From positions 1 to 64,000 of the forward strand of contig CAIPUE010000002.1 of NCBI GenBank assembly GCA_903868125.1: a stretch of DNA of 64,000 nt. The letters are read 5' to 3'. A program made the position numbers and the translations under genes. The notes below the pieces were generated by a model. The model had not been told where the DNA came from, did no database searches, and saw only the letters and a program-made list of their open reading frames with translations. Of this stretch, positions 34,215-43,841 are shown in pieces; the stretch's first letter is position 1; each line of letters opens with the position of its first letter. Source of the DNA: an uncultured bacterium. Lineage in GTDB: Bacteria; Cyanobacteriota; Vampirovibrionia; Gastranaerophilales; Gastranaerophilaceae.

Positions 34215-37200
34215 CTATAATTCTCCGAATGTTGCAGGTGTCTCAAAGAAGTTGATATTCAACAACTCTGAATCGATATCCGATAAAGTTCTTTTTGGAG
34301 CGGATTTTCTTAAATCGTCCAAATCACTCATCAAATCAACTTCTATGCCGTCTTTTTTGGCAACGGTAATGTCCAAACCGATACTTTGTAATTCTCTTAC
34401 AAGTACCTTGAATGATTCAGGAATTCCCGGTCTTGGAATGTTATCACCCTTAACAATAGCTTCATAAGCTCTGTTTCTTCCGTTAACGTCATCTGATTTA
34501 ATTGTAAGCATTTCCTGCAAAGTATAAGCCGCACCGTAAGCTTCAAGTGCCCAAACTTCCATCTCACCGAATCTTTGACCACCGAATTGAGCTTTACCAC
34601 CCAAAGGTTGTTGAGTTACAAGTGAATAAGGACCTGTGCTTCTCGCGTGGATTTTATCGTCAACAAGGTGGACAAGTTTCAAGATGTAAGAAACACCCAC
34701 TGCAACCGGCTGATCAAAGGCTTCGCCAGTTCTTCCGTCAAGCAACATCACTTTCCCGTCTTCTCTAACCCAGTCACAACCTGATTCCTTAATCCCTTTC
34801 AAAAGCTCTGCTTTTGTAGCGATTTCAGACTGATTGTCGCCATACATTTCATCAAACGGAGGCGCTTCATAGTAATTCCCTGTTAAATAAGAAGCTAAGC
34901 CAAGTAAACATTCATAAGTCTGTCCAACGTTCATCCGTGAAGGAACCCCAAGAGGATTCAATACGATATCAACAGGCGTTCCGTCCGGCAAGAAAGGCAT
35001 ATCATTTTTAGGTAAAATTCTTGAAACGATACCTTTGTTTCCATGACGACCTGAAAGTTTATCACCTACAGACACTTTACGTTTTTGAGCGATATAAACT
35101 CTGATTACAGTATTAGCGCCCGGCGGTAATTCGTCGCCCTTTTCTCTGTCAAATACCTTAACATCAAGTACTCTGCCGCCTTCACCGTGAGGAACACGTA
35201 AAGAATTATCTTTTACATCTCTTGCTTTTTCGGCAAAGATTGCTCTTAACAATTTTTCTTCAGGCGGGTGTTCAGATTCCCCTTTCGGAGTAACTTTACC
35301 TACCAAAATATCATCGGCATAAACTCTTGCCCCTATTCTTACAATCCCTCTTTCGTCCAAATGTCTTAAAGACTCTTCTGAAACGTTAGGTATTTCTCTT
35401 GTAATTTCTTCAGGTCCAAGTTTTGTTTGTCTTGCATCTATTTCTAATTTTTCAATGTGAATAGATGTAAAAATATCATCATGAACGCATCTTTCAGAAA
35501 GCAAAATCGCATCCTCAAAGTTATAACCTTCCCAAGGCATATAAGCCAAAAGAACGTTTTTACCAAGTGATAAATCTCCGCAACTTGTAGAAGCTCCGTC
35601 TGCTATTACATCGCCTGCTTTAAGTACATCACCTTCTCTTACAATCGGTCTTTGGTTGATACAAGTATCTTGGTTACTTCTCAAATATTTTACAAGTTGA
35701 TGAATATGGAGCTTGCCCGCTTTATCTTTAATAGTAACTTCTTCGCCAACAACTCTTTCAACAGTACCGTCAACAGACGCAACCGCTACCATACCTGAAT
35801 CTTTTGCAGCTCTGGCTTCCAAACCTGTTCCAACAACCGGTCTTTGAGTAATTAACAAAGGCACCGCTTGACGTTGCATGTTTGAACCCATCAACGCTCT
35901 GTTCGCGTCATCGTGCTCAATGAATGGAATTAAAGATGTTGCAACAGAGATAATCTGAATAGGTGAAACACCCATATAGTCAACTTTTGTCGATTCACCC
36001 ATCGTAAATTCTGAACGATAACGAACAGGAACATATTCATGTTTTATGCTTTTTGTATTTTTATTTAACTGAATATCAGAAGGTGCAATACGGTAATTTT
36101 CTTCTTCATCTGCTGATAAATAGTGAACTTCATCCGTTACAATCCCATCTGTTACAACGAAGAACGGAGATTCAATAAATCCGTAATCATTAACCTTCGC
36201 GTGAGTAGCCAAAGAGCCTATCAAACCCGCGTTTGGACCTTCCGGAGTTTCTACCGGACAAATTCTTCCGTAGTGTGAAGGGTGAATATCACGAACCGCA
36301 AAGCCCGCTCTTTCTCTCATCAAACCACCGGGTCCTAAAGCTGAAATTCTTCTCTTGTGAGTTAATTCGGCAAGCGGATTAGTTTGGTCCATAAACTGTG
36401 ATAATTGTGAAGAACCAAAGAATTCTTTCAAAGACGCAACCAAAGGTTTTGTGTTTAAAAGATTTAAAGGTGTTAAAGTTTCTGAATCTTGAAGAGTCAT
36501 TCTTTCTTTAACAATTCTTTCAATTCTTGATAAACCTACTCTGAACTGGTTTTGAAGCAATTCGCCCACTGAACGGATTCTTCTGTTACCTAAGTGGTCG
36601 ATATCATCAATCGTTCCTTCATCATAAGTTAAATTAATCAAATATTCTATTGAAGCTACGATATCTTGAACCGTCAAAGTTCTTTGAGAATTTTGAACAT
36701 TCAAATTAAGTTTTTTGTTTAACTTATAACGACCAACTCTTCCGATATCATATTTTTTCTCATCAAAGAATCTTGCTTCCAAAATTGAACGTCCACCTTG
36801 AGGAGATGCAGGATCGCCCGGTCTCAATTTTTTATAAACTTCAACTAAAGCATCATCCGTAGTCTCTGCGGTATCTTTTTCAAGAGTTCTTTTCAAAAAT
36901 TCTGAGTGGGTAAACAATGTTTCCATTTCAGAAACCGTAATCCCCATTGCTTTCAACAAAGTTGTAGCGAGGATTTTTCTGTTTTTATCAATTTTAACGT
37001 AAACTAAATCATTAGAATCAGTTTCAATTTTTAACCATGCTCCGCGGTTAGGAATTAAAGTTGCGTTGTATAAACGTTTTCCCGTCGGAGAAACTTCTCT
37101 TTTGAAATAAACCCCCGGAGAACGAACGATTTGAGAAACGATTACACGTTCCGCGCCGTTCACGATAAATGTCCCTTTGTCAGTCATTGTAGGGATATCG

Positions 37201-37535
37201 CCTATGTAAACTTCCTGCTCTTTAATTTCACCGCTATCACGGTTAACAAGTCTAATCATTACACGAAGCTGTTTCGCATAAGTTGCGTCATGGATTCGAG
37301 CTTCTTCAATTGTATATTTTGGGTTATCAAATGTATAATTCGGTAAAAAATGCAGCTCCAATCTGCCTGTATAGTCTTTAATAGGAGAAAAAGAAAGCAA
37401 TTCCTCTTTCAAACCTTCTTTTAAGAACCATTCAAAAGATTTTTTTTGCACTTCAATTAGGTCAGGTAAATCATCTAATCTGGTATTCGGGATACCCATA
37501 GGAGTTACTCTTTTTGCATATTTTGTTGTCGACAT
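34215..37535 (-). CDS. rpoB: RNA polymerase beta subunit
   Basis: A 1106-residue beta subunit with the usual landmarks: the rifampicin region [20 protein letters not shown] to [32 protein letters not shown], the [18 protein letters not shown] clamp/active-site lysine block and the C-terminal [26 protein letters not shown] sits 5 nt before the ATG. It is the first gene of rpoB-rpoC1-rpoC2. Unlike most bacteria, rplJ/rplL do not precede it; a divergent hypothetical gene does. The rifampicin-region residues look wild-type. Confidence 0.98.
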   Translation of the reverse strand: MSTTKYAKRVTPMGIPNTRLDDLPDLIEVQKKSFEWFLKEGLKEELLSFSPIKDYTGRLELHFLPNYTFDNPKYTIEEARIHDATYAKQLRVMIRLVNRDSGEIKEQEVYIGDIPTMTDKGTFIVNGAERVIVSQIVRSPGVYFKREVSPTGKRLYNATLIPNRGAWLKIETDSNDLVYVKIDKNRKILATTLLKAMGITVSEMETLFTHSEFLKRTLEKDTAETTDDALVEVYKKLRPGDPASPQGGRSILEARFFDEKKYDIGRVGRYKLNKKLNLNVQNSQRTLTVQDIVASIEYLINLTYDEGTIDDIDHLGNRRIRSVGELLQNQFRVGLSRIERIVKERMTLQDSETLTPLNLLNTKPLVASLKEFFGSSQLSQFMDQTNPLAELTHKRRISALGPGGLMRERAGFAVRDIHPSHYGRICPVETPEGPNAGLIGSLATHAKVNDYGFIESPFFVVTDGIVTDEVHYLSADEEENYRIAPSDIQLNKNTKSIKHEYVPVRYRSEFTMGESTKVDYMGVSPIQIISVATSLIPFIEHDDANRALMGSNMQRQAVPLLITQRPVVGTGLEARAAKDSGMVAVASVDGTVERVVGEEVTIKDKAGKLHIHQLVKYLRSNQDTCINQRPIVREGDVLKAGDVIADGASTSCGDLSLGKNVLLAYMPWEGYNFEDAILLSERCVHDDIFTSIHIEKLEIDARQTKLGPEEITREIPNVSEESLRHLDERGIVRIGARVYADDILVGKVTPKGESEHPPEEKLLRAIFAEKARDVKDNSLRVPHGEGGRVLDVKVFDREKGDELPPGANTVIRVYIAQKRKVSVGDKLSGRHGNKGIVSRILPKNDMPFLPDGTPVDIVLNPLGVPSRMNVGQTYECLLGLASYLTGNYYEAPPFDEMYGDNQSEIATKAELLKGIKESGCDWVREDGKVMLLDGRTGEAFDQPVAVGVSYILKLVHLVDDKIHARSTGPYSLVTQQPLGGKAQFGGQRFGEMEVWALEAYGAAYTLQEMLTIKSDDVNGRNRAYEAIVKGDNIPRPGIPESFKVLVRELQSIGLDITVAKKDGIEVDLMSDLDDLRKSAPKRTLSDIDSELLNINFFETPATFGEL

Positions 37536-37920
37536 TAATTCACCTCGTCTATGTTTGTGGCGTACGTACTATAAAATTTTGCTATTTATTCTTTTGGCTA
37601 AATGTACTTATTTTAGCATAATAAGCATGTTATACAATCGTACTACTTCAATAATCATAGTCAAGAAGAATTTGCATTATTTAAAATTTAAACACACAAT
37701 TCGTTACAATCGGTCGTTTTGCGGGATTAAGAAACGCGAAAAACATTGCCAATTGTTGCTTTGCCTGTCAAGTGGGAAAAATAAATAAAATCGACTGCAA
37801 AAAATTTTTGTATATCCATTATTCGTAAACGAATGTAACGAAAGTATATATTTTGCGCAATTAAGTATATACTTTCGTTTTTATTTATATATGTGTACTT
37901 AAAATAGAGGTAAAATAAAC
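37536..37920. other. divergent intergenic region between rpoB and a hypothetical gene
   Basis: No gene is supported in these 385 bp. They should contain the rpoB promoter and leader on the minus strand (a TTGACT and a TATAAC are visible but with a long spacer) and the promoter of the gene at 37921. An inverted repeat (37837-37850 with 37866-37879, arms AACGAAAGTATATA) lies near the right end. Confidence 0.6.
37837..37879. terminator. hairpin with T tract in the rpoB upstream region
   Basis: 14-bp perfect arms around 15 nt, followed by TTTTTA on the plus strand. It could be a terminator, an attenuator or an operator for either divergent gene. Confidence 0.4.
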
Positions 37921-38307
37921 ATGTCTTACGCAGGTATTCAAGCAACAGTTAATTTTTATACAATGAGAGAAGCAGATCTTACGAATGAATTGTCTGATAT
38001 AATGACGAGTATAACGCAAGCAAGCGGTCAAACAATCGAACTTGTAACATCAACAAACGACCAAAAAAGCGTAGTACGAAATTCTGCCGCCCCTGATTCT
38101 ACCGAATATAAAACTCAAATGGATCAAATTAGCGGTCAATATGAAATTCAATTGGCACAAATAACAGATTGGGAAAGTCAACTGGAAACAAGAAAACAAG
38201 CTCTTGAAACAGAAATTCAGGCAACTACATCATACAAAGAAAGTTTCAAGACAGCCTTAAAACAAAATATCCAAAAAGATTACAAATACGGTGATAGTTC
38301 AAAATAA
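37921..38307 (+). CDS. small coiled-coil hypothetical protein
   Basis: A 128-residue soluble protein that is almost entirely helical, with heptad-like hydrophobic spacing and a Gln/Thr/Ser-rich surface (ITDWESQLETRKQALETEIQ near 83-102). There is no signal peptide or TM. AGAGGT lies before the ATG, and a strong terminator follows. The family is not recognised; size and helicity resemble secretion-needle or chaperone-like proteins, but this is only a resemblance. Confidence 0.7.
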   Translation: MSYAGIQATVNFYTMREADLTNELSDIMTSITQASGQTIELVTSTNDQKSVVRNSAAPDSTEYKTQMDQISGQYEIQLAQITDWESQLETRKQALETEIQATTSYKESFKTALKQNIQKDYKYGDSSK

Positions 38308-38333
38308 AATTAAAAGAGAAAAAACGAAAAAGA

Positions 38334-38368
38334 AGCTGACTAAATTAAGTTTTTAGTTAGCTCTTTTT
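38334..38368 (+). terminator. rho-independent terminator
   Basis: AGCTGACTAAA-TTAAGTT-TTTAGTTAGCT followed by CTTTTT, with a single G-T pair in the stem. It lies between two convergent hypothetical genes. Confidence 0.85.
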
Positions 38369-38386
38369 ACATTCTCTTTTTGGGCA

Positions 38387-39073
38387 TTAAACTCTATTTC
38401 TGAATACGTTCAATAACATTTCTCCCAAGTTTATACTTTCATCTGAGATTTTTGTTGTGGTTGTTTGGTATAGTTCTAAAGCTTCTTTAATTTCTGCTAC
38501 TACATTTTGGGCTTTCTTTGTCCAAGTCCAATCATTTATGTTACCCTCTAGTTCGTTAGATTCCGCTTTTTTTAATGCCCCAGGCTCAGCGTTATCAAGT
38601 ATATTCCCTATTATCTTTTCTTGCTGGATGCCTGTATGCATCAGTTTTATTCTTGCAACAGCGTCCGTTTCATTTCTTATTGCTCCATTAAACCAATCCT
38701 TAGAAGTTATAGGAGAAGTAGCTATATGGTCAATATATAAAATATGCTCAGGTTTAACATTGCTTAAATTCTGGAAGAGGGGTTTTATAATGTTAGTATA
38801 ATCTACGCTATTAGAAACATCATAACCGAAATTAGCTAAAGAGTTTTCAGATACCAACTCCTTTAAAGTTTTTATTTTAAACATATCACCTAATGCCTCA
38901 GGGAGTAAGGTTTTTAAAGCCTCAATCCATTGTGTTGGTCCCGTAGTAACTATGCTCTTAAAAGACGGTGAATATTGGGCTTTTTGTCTTGAAATCCCCT
39001 TGTTGTTACTTCTGTTACTCCCGTTTTGCATGTTTTGAATCCCGTTTTGTGAAAATCCTACTTTTGTAATCAT
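38387..39073 (-). CDS. hypothetical protein with N-terminal SPSFKS motif
   Basis: A 228-residue protein of unknown function. The first 34 residues are Asn/Gln/Ser-rich and disordered-looking, then SPSFKS (35-40), then a soluble helical domain with no recognised motif. There is no cleavable signal. AAAGGAG precedes the ATG. The N-terminal layout matches the protein at 25393 and, more loosely, those at 17138 and 42528. Confidence 0.7.
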   Translation of the reverse strand: MITKVGFSQNGIQNMQNGSNRSNNKGISRQKAQYSPSFKSIVTTGPTQWIEALKTLLPEALGDMFKIKTLKELVSENSLANFGYDVSNSVDYTNIIKPLFQNLSNVKPEHILYIDHIATSPITSKDWFNGAIRNETDAVARIKLMHTGIQQEKIIGNILDNAEPGALKKAESNELEGNINDWTWTKKAQNVVAEIKEALELYQTTTTKISDESINLGEMLLNVFRNRV

Positions 39074-39253
39074 GTTTTAACTCCTTTCATGTAATTAATT
39101 TTAATATTATCTTTTTAAATTTGTTAATCGTATCATGCTTTAAATCAGTAAACATATTTTTTTGCTACCGAAAACCAAATATTTTAACAAATCTTTACAG
39201 CGTCAAAAAATATAGAGTTAAATATGGCACTGAAAATCGATTCTTTTTTGTTT

Positions 39254-39259
39254 TATAAT
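39254..39259 (+). promoter_or_regulatory. -10 element of the DUF3326 gene
   Basis: TATAAT, then TTATCT, then ATG at 39266, the same 6-nt geometry as ruvC and rsmI. The -35 is weak (CTGAAA at 18 nt). Confidence 0.45.
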
Positions 39260-39265
39260 TTATCT

Positions 39266-40261
39266 ATGATTAAAAATAATAAATTAGGAGCGTTTATTGT
39301 CCCGACAGGAATCGGGGCTTCAATCGGCGGATATGCGGGAGATGCAAGCACTTGGGCAAGAAGATTTGCCCAACACGCAGCCACGATTGTAAATCCCAAT
39401 GTCGTAAATGCGGGTGCATTTTCAGGTATTACCCAAAATATGCTTTATGTTGAGGGGTATTCTTTAGACGAATTTTTCAAGGGCAAGGTTAATTTACAAC
39501 CATCGATAAAAAATAAAATCGGTGTGATTTTTGACAAGGGAATTTCTCAAAATGTCTTAAATATTCATCTAAACACAATAAATGCGGTAAAAACAGTTTA
39601 CGATATAGATATAATTTATGAAAGTACCCCCGAAGCCGTAGAGGTTAATTTTTTTGTGGATAATTCCGGCATCTCGACAGGAAAAGTTAAGAATATTGAA
39701 ACTCTTTTATGCACTGCCAAAAATCTTTTGCAAAAAGGCGCCAAAGCAATTGCCGTAGTTTGTAAATTTAATGAAGACAATCAACAAAATCAAGAATATG
39801 AAAATGGACTTGGTGTTGACCCGATAGGCGGAGTTGAGGCGATAATTTCGCATTACTTGTCAAAAGAATTAAAAATCCCTGTAGCTCATGCTCCTGCGTT
39901 TGAAGATTTTTCGATTTCGACAAAAATAATTGACCCGAAATCGAGTGCGGAGTATATTACACCAACATTTTTACCTTGTATTTTAATCGGCTTAAATCAG
40001 GCACCTTTAATATCAAATTCAAAAAATGCAATAAAAATAGCCGATTTGGATTTTCTAGTAATGCCTTATAACGCACTGGGCTCTACTCCCGTATTTGAAG
40101 CAATTAAGAGAGGGATAAAAGTTTTTGCAGTTAGGGAAAATCACTCGGTTTTAAATGTTACAAAAAAAGCTTTGGCTATTGATAATGTTATAGAAGTGGA
40201 TACTTACGAGAAGTGCTTGGAGCTTGTAAAAAACTTACCTTGTAAATCAATCTATTGTTAA
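39266..40261 (+). CDS. DUF3326 family protein
   Basis: A 331-residue member of a family known from cyanobacteria and plastid-bearing plants, with no established function. Its conserved N-terminal IVPTGIGASIGGYAGDAS and the downstream GVDPIGGVEAIISHYLS and MPYNALGSTPVFEAIKRGIK are recognisable. ATG 39266 is preferred because it directly follows a TATAAT and gives the usual N-terminus; ATG 39224, 14 codons upstream, is possible but lacks a good Shine-Dalgarno. The 3' end overlaps rsmD by 15 bp in convergent orientation. Confidence 0.8.
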   Translation: MIKNNKLGAFIVPTGIGASIGGYAGDASTWARRFAQHAATIVNPNVVNAGAFSGITQNMLYVEGYSLDEFFKGKVNLQPSIKNKIGVIFDKGISQNVLNIHLNTINAVKTVYDIDIIYESTPEAVEVNFFVDNSGISTGKVKNIETLLCTAKNLLQKGAKAIAVVCKFNEDNQQNQEYENGLGVDPIGGVEAIISHYLSKELKIPVAHAPAFEDFSISTKIIDPKSSAEYITPTFLPCILIGLNQAPLISNSKNAIKIADLDFLVMPYNALGSTPVFEAIKRGIKVFAVRENHSVLNVTKKALAIDNVIEVDTYEKCLELVKNLPCKSIYC

Positions 40262-40777
40262 AAAAGTCACAAATTTACCCGAATATTTTTTCTGTTTAAT
40301 GAATTCAAATCCAAAATCATTCCAACAAATTTCAGTAACATGTTCTAAAATAACTACACCATCGTCTTTCAATAACGAGTCTTTTTTAATTTTTTCGAGA
40401 CTTTTTTCATAAATCCCGCTGAAATAAGGTGGATCAAGGTATATTACATCAAACTGCTTTTTAATTTTTTGTTCTAAGCTGTCCCCAATGATTAAATTTG
40501 GTGCTATTTTTATATTTTCATAATTTCCCTTTAAAATTTTAGCGACTTTGGGATTTTTCTCCAACGCCAAAACAGATTCAAATCCGCGAGAAAGTGCCTC
40601 AAGCCCCATAATTCCTGAACCTGCGAACATATCCAAAAAAGTTTTACCATTAAAATCCATCATAGAAAAAAGCGTGTTAAAAATACTTTCTCTAATCTTT
40701 GACAAAGTAGGTCGAACTATTTTTTCATCAGGTGCCGTAACCTTACGCCCCTTGTAAATCCCTGCGGTTATAATCAT
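40247..40777 (-). CDS. rsmD: 16S rRNA (guanine966-N2)-methyltransferase
   Basis: A 176-residue Rossmann-fold methyltransferase. It has GIYKGRKVTAP and RPTLSKIRESIFNTL at the N-terminus, the SAM motif LDMFAGSGIMGLEALSRG and the catalytic DPPY (in VIYLDPPYFSG). The length is typical of RsmD. No Shine-Dalgarno is visible; an extended -10 (TGC-TACAAT) ends six bases before the ATG, so a leaderless mRNA is likely. Confidence 0.93.
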   Translation of the reverse strand: MIITAGIYKGRKVTAPDEKIVRPTLSKIRESIFNTLFSMMDFNGKTFLDMFAGSGIMGLEALSRGFESVLALEKNPKVAKILKGNYENIKIAPNLIIGDSLEQKIKKQFDVIYLDPPYFSGIYEKSLEKIKKDSLLKDDGVVILEHVTEICWNDFGFEFIKQKKYSGKFVTFLTID

Positions 40778-40783
40778 AAAGCT

Positions 40784-40792
40784 ATTGTAGCA
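40784..40792 (-). promoter_or_regulatory. rsmD extended -10, leaderless configuration
   Basis: TGC-TACAAT, then AGCTTT, then ATG on the minus strand. No good -35 is seen, consistent with an extended -10 promoter. Confidence 0.6.
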
Positions 40793-40868
40793 AAAACATG
40801 GGAGGGGTGCCTACGAAATTTTTGTAAAAAATATTCCTCTTTAACGGGGATGAGGGTAGTTAATTATT

Positions 40869-41072
40869 TTAATTATTGCTTAATACAAGTCTAAAAGTCG
40901 CCAAATTTTTAATAGATAACATTCTATGTTTATTGTGTTGAGCTTCAGATATATTAAATATTCTAACCATACGTTGAATTTCTTCAACATCTTTTCTTGA
41001 GTTGAATGTATACACATTACAGATTGGGTCTGAGACTACTGACATTAGGGTATTTAATTCTTGTTCTTTCAT
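40869..41072 (-). CDS. small hypothetical protein
   Basis: A 67-residue protein starting at ATG 41072, chosen because GAGGAAGCT precedes it; a longer reading to 41195 would run through non-coding-looking sequence. It is soluble with a basic C-terminal half (ISEAQHNKHRMLSIKNLATF). It is divergent from the BlaI-like gene 194 bp away. No family is recognised. Confidence 0.55.
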   Translation of the reverse strand: MKEQELNTLMSVVSDPICNVYTFNSRKDVEEIQRMVRIFNISEAQHNKHRMLSIKNLATFRLVLSNN

Positions 41073-41266
41073 AGCTTCCTCATAAAATATTATATATATT
41101 AATAAAAACAATCGCGCTAAAATAATTGCCTTTTTTGTTAGTAATTGTAAAGAAATACTGCGAAATTTTATATCTACTTCACCATTCGCCCCCACTTGTT
41201 TTTTTTCTTTTTTGTATTACTATGTTGATAGTAGTTCCCTCAAGCTAAGAATGGAGAAATAATATT

Positions 41267-41608
41267 ATGGTTTATGGCATCCTTGAAATAGAAATTATGA
41301 ACGCCATTTGGCAACTGCAAGAACAGAATGAAGACGCAAATATCTCGGTTGCAGACATTGTTAAAGCTTTGAATAATAACGATATAGAAAGAGCTTACAC
41401 AACAATCAAAACTGTTATGGATAGATTAGGGTCAAAGGGAGTTTTAGTTAGATATAGAAGTGGAAAAAAATTCTTTTACAGAAGCACCATTGATAAAAAT
41501 GAAGCTTCAAAAAAAGCTGTAGAAGAAATTTTAAACCAGTTTTTTGAAGGAAATTACGTCCATCTGTTAAGGTTTATAGAAAAAGAAGCAGAAAACATCT
41601 CGGTGTAA
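41267..41608 (+). CDS. BlaI/MecI/CopY-family transcriptional repressor
   Basis: A 113-residue winged-helix repressor. The N-terminal LEIEIMNAIWQLQEQ, AYTTIKTVMDRLGSKGVLVR and the wing RSGKKFFYR are characteristic; the C-terminal dimerisation helix (LNQFFEGNYVHLLRFIE) follows. TGGAGA precedes the ATG. No BlaR1-type sensor protease or beta-lactamase is present, so it may respond to another signal. It is followed 9 bp later by a hypothetical gene and then a TadE-like gene, probably one operon. Confidence 0.88.
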   Translation: MVYGILEIEIMNAIWQLQEQNEDANISVADIVKALNNNDIERAYTTIKTVMDRLGSKGVLVRYRSGKKFFYRSTIDKNEASKKAVEEILNQFFEGNYVHLLRFIEKEAENISV

Positions 41609-41617
41609 TCCGTAACA

Positions 41618-41989
41618 ATGATTAAACCAAAATATAAAGAAGAAAGAAAAATTGTTTCAAGGCTAATTTATATGGTTTTAGCCGAAACTTTGCATGTAAA
41701 AGAAGCTATTTTAAAATTTCCTAAAGATATAAATGATGACACAATTAAAACCGCTTATCATGCCCTTATCCATCTTGAGGCAGACGAAGAATTTCGTAAA
41801 AAAGATTTGGATTACAAAGATGAACAAGATGATTATTTGGAATTTATAGCGGAGATTTTACAAACAGGCAATGCTCTTCCACAAAATATCATTAAAAGTT
41901 ATAATAAATATTATGAAAATATCAACACTCCTTATTCAGAGAGTATGAAAGGTTTAATAAAAAGTTTATGCAGATTTTTAAACGTGTAA
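41618..41989 (+). CDS. hypothetical helical protein
   Basis: A 123-residue soluble protein, mostly helical and charged, with DYKDEQDDYLEFIAEILQTG near the middle. It sits between the BlaI-like gene (9 bp upstream) and the TadE-like gene (22-bp overlap), so all three are probably co-transcribed and coupled. No domain is recognised. Confidence 0.7.
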   Translation: MIKPKYKEERKIVSRLIYMVLAETLHVKEAILKFPKDINDDTIKTAYHALIHLEADEEFRKKDLDYKDEQDDYLEFIAEILQTGNALPQNIIKSYNKYYENINTPYSESMKGLIKSLCRFLNV

Positions 41990-42531
41990 TTAATCAGAGA
42001 AAACCGGCACAAAATTTAATTGAATTTATTTTTGTATTTCCGATTTTAATATTCTTGACACTGATAATTTTTGAGACGGCTCTTTTTTGGCAGGACGTGA
42101 ATTCCATTTATAATTTAAATGCGGAAATAAACGCAAATGTAGCGCTCATAGAACCTTCAGGCATGATATTGGGTGATACTTGTGCTGCTGCAACGAGAGC
42201 TTTGGCTATTTTGGAGACCAAAGACTCTATGATTTCATTGAATAATCCCGTTTATAGTAAAATTATTTTAGATGGGAATGAACCTTTTTCATTATATAAA
42301 TATTATGCGAATACGATTACCGCTGGTGGGGAGATAAAACCGCAAATTATTTTATGGGTGGATTGCAGAAACCCTTTTGAAAAAGGAATAATAACTCAAT
42401 TGGAATTTTATCACAAAACTCTGATTATAAAAGCAACAATCCCAAATTTCAGCGGAGGTGAAGGAATTGTCGTAATCCCGGAAAATATTTTTATTGCAAG
42501 TCCAAAACTAAACACAATTAAACATTACTAA
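41968..42531 (+). CDS. TadE-like pilus/envelope protein
   Basis: A 187-residue protein whose N-terminus matches the TadE/TadG-type prepilin-like segment: QNLIEFIFVFPILIFLTLII starting at residue 15, then a long soluble extracytoplasmic domain. These minor pseudopilins anchor or assemble Flp/Tad pili. No other tad/cpa gene is nearby, so it stands outside a pilus locus. It overlaps the preceding gene by 22 bp and ends 4 bp into the convergent membrane-protein gene. Confidence 0.65.
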   Translation: MQIFKRVINQRKPAQNLIEFIFVFPILIFLTLIIFETALFWQDVNSIYNLNAEINANVALIEPSGMILGDTCAAATRALAILETKDSMISLNNPVYSKIILDGNEPFSLYKYYANTITAGGEIKPQIILWVDCRNPFEKGIITQLEFYHKTLIIKATIPNFSGGEGIVVIPENIFIASPKLNTIKHY

Positions 42532-43787
42532 TGAGGGATTTTATCTTTAGGATTATTTTTTATATCATCCTTTAGAATTTTATTTAAAACCGTGGGTAAT
42601 GCAAAACCAAGCAGCCCCATGTTCGCAAATAAAGTTAGCCAGTAGATGCCCGCTCCAATATTTTTTGTTCTCTGGATTATCTTTGGTTCAATTCCTTTTA
42701 AATCGTTTAATTTCGTAAAATCCTTCGGTTGCAAGCTGATTTTATTGAAAAAATTCGGTTTGGTTTTAAACTTTGCTCTATCCATTATTTGAGTCTTCAA
42801 AAATCTATCCGATAATCGGCCTAAAATATTGTTCAATAAAAAATCCCCGCCAAAAAATACAACAAGGCTGCTTCCTTGTCTGATTGCTCTATCTTTTTGT
42901 TCATATTTATCTCTGGAGGATATTATTGCCGACGGATAGTCGCAAAGCAACCATATTGCCCCGAAAATAAATTTTGACGGGTATATTCCTTTGGTGTAGT
43001 CAAAACTCTTAGGCATTTTTTTGACAAACTTGAGTATTCCGTCTTTACTTTTTAACCCTTTAGTCACGAGTTTAGGGAAGATTATCGCAGGGATTATACC
43101 AAGTAGTCCTGATGTTATTAATTTTTTATTTTTTTCTTTTTCGTGTTTTTGGGCGTTCAATTTTGATTGTTGTTCATCCATCATGTTATATGTAGCGGAA
43201 AACCCATGGCGTTTAGTTCTTAATTTAGTTATTTCAGTCCCCACCCACGGAATAGCACACCACATTAAGGCAGTCGCCAAAAAGTCGGCAAAAAGGACAT
43301 CTTCATGGGTTTTAAGTAACCGATTTTTTAAGTCTTCTTTATCCGAAAATCTGTTGAGAATATTCTTAAAATCTTCTTGTACTTTTATTTTTTTGCCTGC
43401 TTTTTCAGCCTCCAGTTCTAATTTTTCCGCAGTTTCCATAATTCCATCTTCCATAAATTTAGCACTTTGGGTAAGATATTTTTTTGAAACTTCTATTATT
43501 TTTATTTCATTATTAACCAACTTTTTAACAACTCCGTTTCGGGCTAAAAATGTTTTATTAAAAAACGGAAGCAGGATGTAAGGAGCCAAAAAGGCAGATA
43601 CAAAATACAGGCTCTGAATTATTCCTCTTTCTATTTTTTCATCATTATTGTTGGACATAATAATTTGAGGTACGGCAAGCCCCCCGAGATCAAGCAATCC
43701 TCTGTTAAGAATAGTGTTTTCTTGGATTTTTGCCGTTACATTATAAATAGCCTGAGATTTAAAAGTAGTTTTATCTTTAATCTGCAT
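42528..43787 (-). CDS. hypothetical membrane protein with N-terminal TTFKS motif
   Basis: A protein of about 419 residues, with TTFKS at 7-11 if translation starts at ATG 43787; that ATG lies 6 nt after TATTAT. Starts up to 43808 are possible, and none has a Shine-Dalgarno. There are several hydrophobic segments (near 50-75, 160-180, 225-245, 285-305 and 385-410 in the longer form) separated by basic linkers. It resembles no transporter I know. The short N-terminal F-K-S motif is shared with other lineage-type proteins here. Confidence 0.65.
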   Translation of the reverse strand: MQIKDKTTFKSQAIYNVTAKIQENTILNRGLLDLGGLAVPQIIMSNNNDEKIERGIIQSLYFVSAFLAPYILLPFFNKTFLARNGVVKKLVNNEIKIIEVSKKYLTQSAKFMEDGIMETAEKLELEAEKAGKKIKVQEDFKNILNRFSDKEDLKNRLLKTHEDVLFADFLATALMWCAIPWVGTEITKLRTKRHGFSATYNMMDEQQSKLNAQKHEKEKNKKLITSGLLGIIPAIIFPKLVTKGLKSKDGILKFVKKMPKSFDYTKGIYPSKFIFGAIWLLCDYPSAIISSRDKYEQKDRAIRQGSSLVVFFGGDFLLNNILGRLSDRFLKTQIMDRAKFKTKPNFFNKISLQPKDFTKLNDLKGIEPKIIQRTKNIGAGIYWLTLFANMGLLGFALPTVLNKILKDDIKNNPKDKIPH

Positions 43788-43841
43788 GTTCATATAATAC
43801 TTGAACAAAAAAAAAGTTGCTACCAGTTGACGAATTCGGGG

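Noticed and set aside
37555-37788. A short gene in the rpoB upstream region
   Set aside because: No Shine-Dalgarno, unlikely composition, and it overlaps the expected rpoB promoter and leader on the other strand.
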